From the NCBI GenBank assembly GCA_025455445.1, contig JALOMN010000052.1, positions 1 through 8,327 on the forward strand: a DNA stretch of 8,327 bases, read 5' to 3'. Below the pieces are notes generated by a model. That model searched no databases, was not told the origin of the DNA, and saw only the letters and a list, made by a program, of their open reading frames with translations. Shown here piece by piece: positions 1-6,697 of this stretch. This stretch comes from Cyclobacteriaceae bacterium (GTDB lineage: Bacteria; Bacteroidota; Bacteroidia; Cytophagales; Cyclobacteriaceae). Each line of letters starts with the position of its first letter. The stretch's first letter is position 1. The position numbers were made by a program, and so were the translations under genes.

Positions 1-2085
1 TGTAAGCGTGCGGTTATAAGCACCGCTTCGGGCAATGCCGGCTTTAAAGATATCAGAGTGTGCCAAAAGATTGGCAGTCATAAAAGCACCATAAGAATGC
101 CCGCCCACACCCACGCGTTCGCGATCCAACACACCTAATGAAACACCATAATCAACAGCGGCTTGCGCACTGGCTACCAATTGTTCCACATACGTGTCGT
201 TTGGTTCGTTATTTCCTTCTCCTACAATCGGCATAGAAGCATTATCAAATATGGCGTAACCACGCATTACCCAGAATATCGGGCTTCCCCAGCTAATGCG
301 TGTGAATGTATAGGGAGAACCCTTCACCTGGCCGGCTGCATCAGCAGACTTAAACTCACGAGGGTATGCCCACACAAAACCTGGTAGCGGCCCTTGTTCT
401 TTTTTATATCCCGGAGGTAAGTATAAATCAGCAGTGAGTTCAACCCCATCGGCACGTTTGTATTTCAATACTTCTTTTTTTACCTCTTTAATCTGTGGAT
501 AAGGATGAGGAAAACTGGTTAGAGGGTTGAGTTTTGTTGAGCCAATTGTGCGCGTGTAGTAGTTTGGATTATCTGTGTTTGACTCGCGTGAGGTAACAAA
601 CGTTCCTTTCTTATAATCTAAAAACGTAATAAATGATTCGTAATAAGGTGCCTGACATTGCCATAGTCTTGACTTTTTTCCTGTGTTTAATTCCAGTTTA
701 TCTAAAAACGGCATATCACCGGCAGGAGAAGATCCTACTCCACTCATAAACACACTGTTGTCTTTGTTTATAAGCATTACCGTGCGACCAAATTCATTTA
801 AATTTGTAATTACATTGCCGGGATCATTATATCCATCTTCATAGTTGCGGTCAAAGACAATTTTCTTTGCAGAAGTAGTCGGGTTAACCTGATACACGCG
901 CTCCTTACGATCATTCACCCAACGCTCATATACCCAAGCTACCTGGTCATTGCCCCATACAATGCGCGAATAGCGCAGCGGTACACTGATGAGTTCTTTG
1001 GGTTGTCCGGTAAATGGGAAATCCCATGTAAACAATTTATCGCGCAGGTCTGCTTTTACTTTTGGATCACCACCATCTTGTGCTTGTGCCCAATATAATG
1101 TGGCGGGCTTATCTGCACGCCAATTATGATTGCGTGGCTCACGTTGTGTGGCATTAAACCCTGTGGGTATATAGTCAAGTAAAGGCGTGCGCGATATCTC
1201 TTTTACTACTTTGCCATTTAGATCAATCACATTAATCTGCTTCGGAAATAAACCTGCGGGCACCAGGTAGGAGTATGGCTTCACGGTAATTTCAGTCAGT
1301 ATTAATTTACCATCCGGTGAAGGAGAAAAGTCGCTGTGTATCGAAGCGGTACTGATCGTTTTCTCTTGGCCACTAAGTGTTTGCAAGATCAGGTCTGATT
1401 TTGCATAATAGTCAAATGCGGCTTCATCATATGGATTTTTTAATAAGTCCTGGTAGGTGCGCGAAGGTGCTTTTTTACCAAGATTTTCTTCCACTACTGG
1501 GCCAGCAGGCACTCGTGTTTTTTCAGGCAATGGTTTACTATTTTGAGGGACGGCCGCAAATAAAATGGTCTGTGAATCGGAAAGCCATGTAAAGCCGCCC
1601 ATTACATTGTTAATTTTTCTTTCTGTGAATTTGGTTGCCGATTGTGTTGCTAAATCAATGATCCATAATTCAATTCGGTCAGTTTCATTTTGAAGCATTG
1701 CCGCCTTTTTACTGTCTGGTGAAAAAGAAATGCTGCTGAAGAGGGGTGAGGAGGGTAAATTTTTTATTTCAAACACTTGCCCGTCACTCAACCGTTTTAG
1801 TTTCAGACCAATGATGTAATTAGCCCGGCTTGGTCCAAAATTTTCAGGATTGATGCGCAACCCTGCTATGCGAAGTTCAGGTCGCGAGAGTTGTTCAATC
1901 GTGGGCAAATCAGATCGCTCCATTAACAGCATCCACTGTTTATCCGGTGAAAAATTTACAGCAGGTGTTAACGGTGCCTCAAGCAACGAAGCTATTTCTT
2001 CCGGAGGTCGCTGATAACTCAGGTTATCTTGTGCGGATGAATAGAAGAAAGAAATAACAGCCAGTAGAGTAATTATTCTTTTCAT
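1..2085 (-). CDS. Secreted S9-family serine peptidase, glutamyl endopeptidase-like (partial, C-terminus off the left edge)
   Basis: An open frame without stops runs from an ATG at 2083-2085 to the window edge, giving 695 codons. The protein opens with a signal peptide (MKRIITLLAVISFFYSSAQ, cleavage near residue 19), so it should act in the periplasm or outside the cell. Residues ~40-530 carry repeated beta-propeller-like blades (for example FSPDKQW and SFSPDSKKAAM). From ~535 an alpha/beta-hydrolase domain begins, with family landmarks RADGVELTADLYLPPGYK, WAYPREFKSADAAGQV and NASMPIVGEG. The nucleophile elbow GVGGHSYGAFMTAN places the catalytic serine at about residue 664. These strings match the S9D type (plant CGEP-like glutamyl peptidases) better than classical prolyl oligopeptidase. 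The catalytic Asp and His lie in the missing ~110-150 residues. Substrate preference for Glu at P1 is family inference. It is transcribed divergently from the next gene. No damage is visible. Confidence 0.93.
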   Translation of the reverse strand, partial: MKRIITLLAVISFFYSSAQDNLSYQRPPEEIASLLEAPLTPAVNFSPDKQWMLLMERSDLPTIEQLSRPELRIAGLRINPENFGPSRANYIIGLKLKRLSDGQVFEIKNLPSSPLFSSISFSPDSKKAAMLQNETDRIELWIIDLATQSATKFTERKINNVMGGFTWLSDSQTILFAAVPQNSKPLPEKTRVPAGPVVEENLGKKAPSRTYQDLLKNPYDEAAFDYYAKSDLILQTLSGQEKTISTASIHSDFSPSPDGKLILTEITVKPYSYLVPAGLFPKQINVIDLNGKVVKEISRTPLLDYIPTGFNATQREPRNHNWRADKPATLYWAQAQDGGDPKVKADLRDKLFTWDFPFTGQPKELISVPLRYSRIVWGNDQVAWVYERWVNDRKERVYQVNPTTSAKKIVFDRNYEDGYNDPGNVITNLNEFGRTVMLINKDNSVFMSGVGSSPAGDMPFLDKLELNTGKKSRLWQCQAPYYESFITFLDYKKGTFVTSRESNTDNPNYYTRTIGSTKLNPLTSFPHPYPQIKEVKKEVLKYKRADGVELTADLYLPPGYKKEQGPLPGFVWAYPREFKSADAAGQVKGSPYTFTRISWGSPIFWVMRGYAIFDNASMPIVGEGNNEPNDTYVEQLVASAQAAVDYGVSLGVLDRERVGVGGHSYGAFMTANLLAHSDIFKAGIARSGAYNRTLT

Positions 2086-2274
2086 AGGTTTAGCTTAATT
2101 AATAGCGATATAAGATGCAATTTATTAAATGATTTAAGGCGTGTGGAGTATTAAAATTATTGAATAAGTAGCGGTTGATGAACACAATGTTTTATCAAAT
2201 GTCAATTTCCAATGTTTATCGGTTAGAAAAGTCAAATTCTTGAAGTAATTTAGTGTCTTATAAAATTTAATGTT
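2086..2274. promoter_or_regulatory. Divergent intergenic region between the peptidase and membrane protein genes
   Basis: This 189-bp AT-rich spacer separates two divergent genes, so it must hold both promoters. I see no exact TAnnTTTG box correctly placed for either gene; TAATTTTA on the minus strand is the nearest match but lacks a well-spaced TTG. Two symmetric elements stand out. One is a perfect 13-bp palindrome, TTAAAT-G-ATTTAA, at 2125-2137. The other is an imperfect direct repeat, CAATGTTTTATC at 2185-2196 and CAATGTTTATC at 2210-2220, about 25 bp apart. They could be operators but may be chance in AT-rich DNA. Confidence 0.4.
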
Positions 2275-2718
2275 ATGCATGATTTATTACTATTAGCGCA
2301 CTCCGTATTCAGATATTTCGCACTTATCTTTTTAATCGTCCTGATCATCCGCTCTTTGATGGGTTGGATGAATAAATCAGCATTTGCCAGCCTCGATGAA
2401 AAGTTCAGTTTATGGTTGTTCATAGTGGCTCATACTCAGCTATTACTTGGTTTGGTGCTTTATTTTGTAAGTCCGGTAGTTATTTTCAGCGCGGCATCTA
2501 TGAAAGATTCGGTAGCCCGTTATTGGCTGGTGGAGCATCTTTCGATTATGTTGATTGCAATTATATTGATTACCGTAGCCCGTATTTCAATTAAGAAAAT
2601 CAGTGAAGGTGCGGCTAAGTATAAGCGATTGTTCATTTACAATTTCATTGCGTTGATATTGATTTTGGTTGCGATTCTTCAAAGTGGCAGAGGCTTTTTT
2701 AGTATACACGGTTACTAA
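2275..2718 (+). CDS. Small four-helix membrane protein, cytochrome-b-like (putative)
   Basis: A 147-residue integral membrane protein with four predicted helices at about residues 4-29, 44-66, 85-103 and 119-136. It has no signal peptide. Three histidines lie in or at the ends of helices: H9 (in AHSVFR), H53 (in VAHTQL) and H88 (in VEHLSIM). H145 is near the C-terminus. Small Bacteroidota proteins of this shape are often named cytochrome B in databases; heme binding through the membrane histidines is plausible but not shown by the sequence. The ATG at 2275 is preferred because the helix-1 HS...R motif starts eight residues in, and an upstream ATG at 2270 is out of frame. No Shine-Dalgarno sequence is visible. 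It stands alone, with 109 bp before the next start, and no terminator hairpin is seen after it. Real gene with high confidence; function uncertain. Confidence 0.85.
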   Translation: MHDLLLLAHSVFRYFALIFLIVLIIRSLMGWMNKSAFASLDEKFSLWLFIVAHTQLLLGLVLYFVSPVVIFSAASMKDSVARYWLVEHLSIMLIAIILITVARISIKKISEGAAKYKRLFIYNFIALILILVAILQSGRGFFSIHGY

Positions 2719-2726
2719 TTGAAGTG

Positions 2727-2759
2727 TTGAGGCAATAAAATAGAACGGAATTACCTTTA
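2727..2759 (+). promoter_or_regulatory. Candidate Bacteroidota-type promoter for the PD40/OmpA gene
   Basis: TACCTTTA at 2752-2759 matches the Bacteroidota -7 consensus TAnnTTTG at five of six fixed bases. A TTG at 2727-2729 lies 22 bp upstream, a plausible -33 element. Transcription would start near 2766, leaving a leader of about 60 nt before the ATG at 2828. The match is imperfect, so this is a candidate only. Confidence 0.4.
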
Positions 2760-2827
2760 TAGGTTTTTACGATTGGCAACTTACTCGCCAAGAAAGTCTT
2801 GTTACTCATTATAAATTGAATGTGATT

Positions 2828-4588
2828 ATGAAATATTGGTTATTAACGCTTTTCACTTTATACACGCTTACCACCCTGGCGCAGGAAATCAGCCCACGCT
2901 ATGAACTGGTAAAAATGAGCAATAAGGTAAATACACTTTATCATGAAGTGTCACCGGTAATTTCAGTGGATGGCACCCGGTTATATTATTTTGTGAGCAA
3001 TCATCCCTCAAATACTTATGGCAAAGACCAAAGTCAGGACATCTGGTTTTCAACATTAGGTGAAAATGGAGACTGGACGGAGGGCAAACGCATGGCCGCA
3101 CCTCTTAATCAAAATAGATATAATCAGGTATTTAATGCATTGCCAGATGGTTCGTTGCTGGTACGCGGAGGACAAGCAAAAAATTCTAAAGGTTTTTCAA
3201 TAGTAACTTCAGGTGGCTCCTGGCGCGAATTGGTGATTCCCGGATTTGCGACAATGGATAAAGGATTATTTAATGGCGCAACCATTTCTGGCGATGGCAA
3301 AAACCTGGTGTTATATTTTTCTGAAAAGCCTGGTGATAAGTTTAGTGATTTATATCTCTCACAACAACAAGCAAATGGTCAGTGGACAAAACCTGTAAAG
3401 CTTAAGCTAAGTTCTGCGGCTGATGATTACAGCCCTTTTATTTCACCCGATCAGAAAACATTGTATTTTTCCAGTGACCGATTTTCTAAGGATAAAGTGG
3501 GTGGAACTGATATCTATAAATCAACACGTCTGGATGACACCTGGCTTAACTGGTCAGAACCAGTAAATCTTGGAAGGTCAATTAATACACCTGCAGGTGA
3601 TGCTTATTTTTCAATTGATTCCCATGGAAATATTTTCACTGCCCGCTCTGGTGCCCGTGTGGATGGAGGAAACTTCGATTTATTTATTTTGAAACCAAGG
3701 GATGTTAAAATTACCATTGCAGGTGTTACTTATAATGACCGCACTAAGCAGCCTCTTGCAACAATTGTGGATGTAATTGGCAAAGAACAAAAACCTATCA
3801 ATTTAAAAACCACTACCAATGGTTCGTTTGATACGCGAATAGCGGAAGTGGATAGCTATATCATAAAAGCTCAGGCCGCTGGATTTATGCCTTATGAAAA
3901 ATCATTTGTGATGCCAAAAGTAAATCGTGATACTACTTTGCGCGTTGAACTATTTTTAACACCTATCGACAAACCAATCATTTTAACAGGTGACCTACTC
4001 GATAAAAAATCAACCAAAAGAGTAGATAATGCACGATTACAAATAGCATTAAAGTCAGACCGATCAATAAACTTTGGCTCTTCTGCCGAGGCTGGTAAAT
4101 ATGAACAGATAGTTCCGGGTGTTGGATGGTATCTACTTACTGCATCTGCGGAAGGTTATATTACAGCCAATGATAGTGTACAAGTGATGAATGATAAAGT
4201 AACGCCTATTGTAAAAAATATATTTCTTACACCTATCGAAGTAGGACTTACAGTTCGACTAAAAAACATATACTTTGATTTTGATAAGACCACTTTAAAA
4301 TCCGAGTCATTTACAGAATTGAATAAGGTTGTTGATTTCTTAAATCAGAATGGCAATGTATCCATCGAAATATCCGGGCACACCGATAGCAAGGGTTCAG
4401 ATACCTATAACTTGAATTTATCACAAGGACGATCGCAGGCAGTAGTAGATTACTTGATTAGTCAAGGAATTGATTCATCGCGTTTGCAAGCAAAAGGATA
4501 TGGTGAGTCTAAACCTATTGACACCAATGATACAGAAGCTGGCAGAGCCAATAATCGAAGAGTGGAATTTACAGTATTGAAGATTTAA
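2828..4588 (+). CDS. Exported PD40 (beta-propeller) / carboxypeptidase-regulatory-like / OmpA C-terminal protein
   Basis: A 586-residue exported protein. The ATG at 2828 is chosen because it begins the signal peptide (MKYWLLTLFTLYTLTTLA|QE); a TTG at 2816 would only add four residues ahead of it. Residues ~20-290 are a PD40/TolB-like propeller with typical blade strings (SPVISVDGTRLYY at ~42, SPFISPDQKTLYFSSDR at ~202, GGTDIYKS at ~225). Two carboxypeptidase-regulatory-like beta-sandwich segments follow at ~293-378 and ~384-470, each ending in a FLTPI motif. The OmpA peptidoglycan-binding domain fills ~475-586. D520 (in GHTDSKG) and R535 (in LSQGRSQ) match E. coli OmpA D271 and R286, which contact diaminopimelate. 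The architecture resembles PorE of the type IX secretion system but lacks the N-terminal TPR region, so a specific T9SS role is only a possibility. It is most likely an envelope protein tethered to the cell wall. Confidence 0.93.
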   Translation: MKYWLLTLFTLYTLTTLAQEISPRYELVKMSNKVNTLYHEVSPVISVDGTRLYYFVSNHPSNTYGKDQSQDIWFSTLGENGDWTEGKRMAAPLNQNRYNQVFNALPDGSLLVRGGQAKNSKGFSIVTSGGSWRELVIPGFATMDKGLFNGATISGDGKNLVLYFSEKPGDKFSDLYLSQQQANGQWTKPVKLKLSSAADDYSPFISPDQKTLYFSSDRFSKDKVGGTDIYKSTRLDDTWLNWSEPVNLGRSINTPAGDAYFSIDSHGNIFTARSGARVDGGNFDLFILKPRDVKITIAGVTYNDRTKQPLATIVDVIGKEQKPINLKTTTNGSFDTRIAEVDSYIIKAQAAGFMPYEKSFVMPKVNRDTTLRVELFLTPIDKPIILTGDLLDKKSTKRVDNARLQIALKSDRSINFGSSAEAGKYEQIVPGVGWYLLTASAEGYITANDSVQVMNDKVTPIVKNIFLTPIEVGLTVRLKNIYFDFDKTTLKSESFTELNKVVDFLNQNGNVSIEISGHTDSKGSDTYNLNLSQGRSQAVVDYLISQGIDSSRLQAKGYGESKPIDTNDTEAGRANNRRVEFTVLKI

Positions 4589-5006
4589 TCGATTCGGGCG
4601 GTGTATCATACTCTTTTCCGCACTCTGGACATCGATATACATTTCGATTAGGCATCAAAATTCCAATTAGAAGTAAAGCAGTCTTTATCAGATTATCTTT
4701 TTGACTTTTGTCAATATATAAAGTTCCCTTCTTGCAATCCGGGCACAATAACTCATCTTTGGCTGGAAATGTCTGATCTTCCAGGATATCTTTCACCTGG
4801 TCAAAGTCTTTTTCAAAAATGTGTAATCGAACACCTGGAAATAATTCGTTACGTATGGGATATAATCCAACAAAGTGTTCATCACTCAGAAAACAGGGAA
4901 TTCCATACGCATCTAATTTGGTTTTAGCCAGGTTGGCTGCCACTACGGTATCGTATGAAGCAAACACCACTATCTTTTCTTCAGGCTGCTCTGCTATGGT
5001 TTCCAT
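4569..5006 (-). CDS. DUF2007 domain protein with C-terminal zinc-ribbon-like cysteines
   Basis: A 145-residue protein. Residues ~10-75 fit the DUF2007 fold: it begins KIVVFASYDTVVAANLAK, followed by LDAYGIPCFLSDE and PGVRLHIFEKDFDQVKDIL. This family is sometimes labelled a putative signal-transducing protein, without an established activity. The C-terminal half has two CxxC pairs, C88/C91 (CPDCKKG) and C126/C129 (CPECGKEY), which probably bind one zinc ion. A short hydrophobic stretch at 106-118 between them is probably too short for a membrane helix. No signal peptide is seen, so it is likely cytoplasmic. The ATG at 5004-5006 is supported by an AGAGGA sequence ten bases upstream. Its last 20 bp overlap the end of the PD40/OmpA gene tail to tail, and it is divergent from the sigma factor gene. 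Confidence 0.88.
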   Translation of the reverse strand: METIAEQPEEKIVVFASYDTVVAANLAKTKLDAYGIPCFLSDEHFVGLYPIRNELFPGVRLHIFEKDFDQVKDILEDQTFPAKDELLCPDCKKGTLYIDKSQKDNLIKTALLLIGILMPNRNVYRCPECGKEYDTPPESIKSSIL

Positions 5007-5015
5007 CAGATTATT

Positions 5016-5021
5016 TCCTCT
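5016..5021 (-). promoter_or_regulatory. Shine-Dalgarno-like ribosome binding site of the DUF2007 gene
   Basis: On the minus strand AGAGGA lies about ten bases before the ATG at 5004-5006 and supports that start. It is the only clear Shine-Dalgarno-like element I see ahead of a start codon in this window; the other genes have A-rich or featureless leaders, as is usual in Bacteroidota. Confidence 0.5.
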
Positions 5022-5071
5022 AAAGTCATATAATTAAAAACCTTGCCCTAAATATTATTTAATTTAGTTGT

Positions 5072-5094
5072 AACATCTCATCTCAACCACCGTC
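5072..5094 (+). promoter_or_regulatory. Candidate ECF-type promoter upstream of the sigma factor gene
   Basis: The sigma-proximal part of the 102-bp divergent spacer contains AAC at 5072-5074 (in TTGTAACA) and CGTC at 5091-5094, separated by 16 bp. This is the spacing and core of classical ECF sigma promoters (AAC-N16/17-CGTC). Transcription would start around 5101-5104, leaving a leader of only about 5-8 nt before the ATG at 5109. A chance occurrence in a spacer this size is roughly a few percent, so this is a hypothesis of autoregulation. Confidence 0.35.
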
Positions 5095-5108
5095 TTGCCT
5101 TTGAAACG

Positions 5109-5621
5109 ATGAATTACGAAACTTTTGAAAATCGGGTTCTGCCAGTTAAAAATAAGCTTTTTCGCTTTGCTTTCAGACTTTTAGGCAGTTCAGAAGAAGC
5201 AAAAGATGTAGTGCAGGAAGTAATGATTAAGGTTTGGAATGGGAGAGAGCAAATGGCTACCATCGAAAATATGGAAGCTTGGTGTATGCGAATCACGAAA
5301 AACTTATCGCTCGACCGCCTCCGATCCAATCAGCGCAGGGCTACCGACTCATTAACCGAGGGCTTTGAAATTCGTCAGGAAACTTTAACGCCTCATGAGA
5401 GGACCGAAATTCATGAGAATATGCAACGAGTAAATGAAATGATAGCGGCACTTCCGGAAAAACAGCGCCAGGTAATACATCTGCGCGATGTGGAAGGGTA
5501 CAGCTACAATGAGATTTGTGAAATACTGGAACTGGACATGAACCAGGTAAAGGTGAATTTATTTCGCGCACGGACTACGGTAAGAGAGAAACTTGTAAAG
5601 ATTAATGCGTATGGACTCTAA
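5109..5621 (+). CDS. ECF-family RNA polymerase sigma-70 factor
   Basis: A 170-residue protein with the two-domain layout of ECF sigma factors. Sigma-2 covers about residues 12-78: FRFAFRLLGSSEEAKDVVQE, then VMIKVW, with the region 2.2 core-binding motif DVVQEVMIKVW, and AWCMRITKNLSLDRLRSNQRR in the -10 recognition part. Sigma-4 covers about 105-162, including LPEKQRQVIHLRDVEGYSY and a helix-turn-helix at ~131-160 (EICEILELDMNQVKVNLFR). Length is normal and no C-terminal extension is present. The stop overlaps the start of the next gene, indicating co-transcription and probably translational coupling with the anti-sigma-like partner. An AAC-N16-CGTC sequence just upstream suggests possible autoregulation. 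It should direct RNA polymerase to a small regulon, plausibly including the downstream DUF4252 genes. Confidence 0.95.
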   Translation: MNYETFENRVLPVKNKLFRFAFRLLGSSEEAKDVVQEVMIKVWNGREQMATIENMEAWCMRITKNLSLDRLRSNQRRATDSLTEGFEIRQETLTPHERTEIHENMQRVNEMIAALPEKQRQVIHLRDVEGYSYNEICEILELDMNQVKVNLFRARTTVREKLVKINAYGL

Positions 5622-6126
5622 ACACATAGAACGGCTGCTGGAAAAGTACTGGAACTGTGAGACCTCGCTGGAAGAAGAGCAGCAACTGCGCGATTATTTT
5701 CGCGGTGGCGTGCCAGATACTCTGAAGGAGACGGCTGATTTATTTCGATACTTTGAATGGCAAAAAGAACAGAAGATTGCGAACGCGGGCTTTGATAAAG
5801 AAGTTAAAGTACGCATTGCAAAAAGCACCCCTAAAGGGAAAAATATAAGTATGGTGATTAACTATGCCCGCATTGCGGCAGGGCTTTTGGTAGTTATCAC
5901 GGCCACATACTTTGTGAGGATGGAGATACGAAAGGCATATCCGCCAGAAGTTGTGGATACTTATAGCGACCCGAAACTTGCATTGGAAGAGACAAAAAAG
6001 GCCCTGATGATGATTTCAAAAGGACTTAATAAGGGGCAGAAGGAAGTAGAAAAGATTAAAGTGTTTCACGAAGCTGAAACCACGATACAAGGAAAGGATT
6101 TAAAAGAGGTTGAAAAAAAAATTTAA
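5605..6126 (+). CDS. Single-pass membrane anti-sigma-factor-like protein
   Basis: A 173-residue protein beginning inside the sigma gene (17-bp overlap; the in-frame ATG at 5611, giving an 11-bp overlap, is an equally likely start). The N-terminal segment HIERLLEKYWNCETSLEE, continuing EEQQLRDYF, is a familiar opening of Bacteroidota proteins encoded next to ECF sigma factors. One transmembrane helix lies at about 85-104 (NYARIAAGLLVVITATYFV). This puts the N-terminal ~80 residues in the cytoplasm, where they could hold the sigma factor, and ~70 residues in the periplasm. The outer part has DTYSDPKLALEETKKAL followed by a helical, lysine/glutamate-rich tail. There is no zinc-binding HxxxCxxC motif, so it is not a ZAS-type anti-sigma factor. 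The anti-sigma role is inferred from context and topology. Confidence 0.82.
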   Translation: MRMDSKHIERLLEKYWNCETSLEEEQQLRDYFRGGVPDTLKETADLFRYFEWQKEQKIANAGFDKEVKVRIAKSTPKGKNISMVINYARIAAGLLVVITATYFVRMEIRKAYPPEVVDTYSDPKLALEETKKALMMISKGLNKGQKEVEKIKVFHEAETTIQGKDLKEVEKKI

Positions 6127-6148
6127 AAGTGAATTAAAAAATTAAAAA

Positions 6149-6682
6149 ATGAATACTATGAAGAAGCTAATGTTGGGTATTGTATTAATGGCGGTTTCGG
6201 TGATGGCCAATGCACAGAATGATGCAATCGCAAAGTTTTTCACCAAATATCAGAATGATGAAACCTTCAGCCAGGTAACGGTAAGTGGTAAAATGTTTAG
6301 CATGATGGCTAATCTGGATGGTGACACACCAGAAGAAAAAGCTATGATTAATTCGATAAGCAAGATTAAAGGTTTAAAAATTCTTACTAAGAGCGAGGCT
6401 CGCAATTCGCGCGAATTATATAAGGAGGCTATAAGCATGATACCTACTAAAGATTTTGAAGAATTGATGTCTGTGCGCGAAAAGGACAGAGATATGAAAT
6501 TTTTCACCAAGGAATCGGGTGGTAAAATCAGTGAGTTGGTGATGGTAATGGGCGGCAATGATGAGTTTATGGTGATGACTATATTTGGAGAGATCGACTT
6601 GAAGGATATTTCTAAAATAGGAAAATCAGTAAACATTGAAGGGATGGAAAATCTCGATAAGATTAATGAGAAGAAAAACTGA
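6149..6682 (+). CDS. Secreted DUF4252 protein 1
   Basis: A 177-residue exported protein. The signal peptide MKKLMLGIVLMAVSVMANA|Q starts at the in-frame ATG at 6158; the ATG at 6149 adds three residues, and either could be used. The mature part begins with NDAIAKFFTKYQNDETFSQV, typical of DUF4252. It contains an SGKMFSMMA helix, SISKIKGLKIL, FEELMSVREKDRDM and a beta-rich block KFFTKESGGKISELVMV followed by MVMTIFGEIDL. No lipobox cysteine is seen, so it is a soluble periplasmic or outer-face protein. The leader is A-rich (repeats of ATTAAAAA before the start) with no Shine-Dalgarno sequence. It lies 22 bp after the anti-sigma-like gene and so probably belongs to the same transcript, which should mostly end at the terminator just downstream. 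The function of the family is not established as far as I know. Confidence 0.88.
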   Translation: MNTMKKLMLGIVLMAVSVMANAQNDAIAKFFTKYQNDETFSQVTVSGKMFSMMANLDGDTPEEKAMINSISKIKGLKILTKSEARNSRELYKEAISMIPTKDFEELMSVREKDRDMKFFTKESGGKISELVMVMGGNDEFMVMTIFGEIDLKDISKIGKSVNIEGMENLDKINEKKN

Positions 6683-6697
6683 TAATCAAGGTATGTG

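Noticed and set aside
163..1592. Plus-strand frames at 163-387 and 1377-1592
   Set aside because: They lie opposite the clearly coding S9 peptidase and show no domain-like or signal features.
2412..2594. A second plus frame inside the small membrane protein gene
   Set aside because: It overlaps a convincing four-helix protein in another frame and resembles no family.
2773..2801. Two overlapping short hairpins in the PD40/OmpA leader (TTGGC/GCCAA and CAAGA/TCTTG)
   Set aside because: Stems of only five base pairs are expected by chance; no riboswitch-like core is visible.
2816..2827. TTG start for the PD40/OmpA gene and an ATG-TGA start-stop at 2820-2825
   Set aside because: The ATG at 2828 begins an ideal signal peptide; the TTG only adds four residues, and the start-stop pair is likely accidental.
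2889..3101. Minus-strand frame inside the PD40/OmpA gene
   Set aside because: Antisense shadow with no recognisable features.
4819..5571. Frames opposite the DUF2007 gene (4819-5037) and opposite the sigma gene (5114-5329, 5341-5571)
   Set aside because: All are mirror frames of strongly supported genes.
6113..6121. Run of nine A near the end of the anti-sigma-like gene as a possible slippage site
   Set aside because: Either shifted frame stops within a few codons and before the next start, so slippage would change only the last residues.
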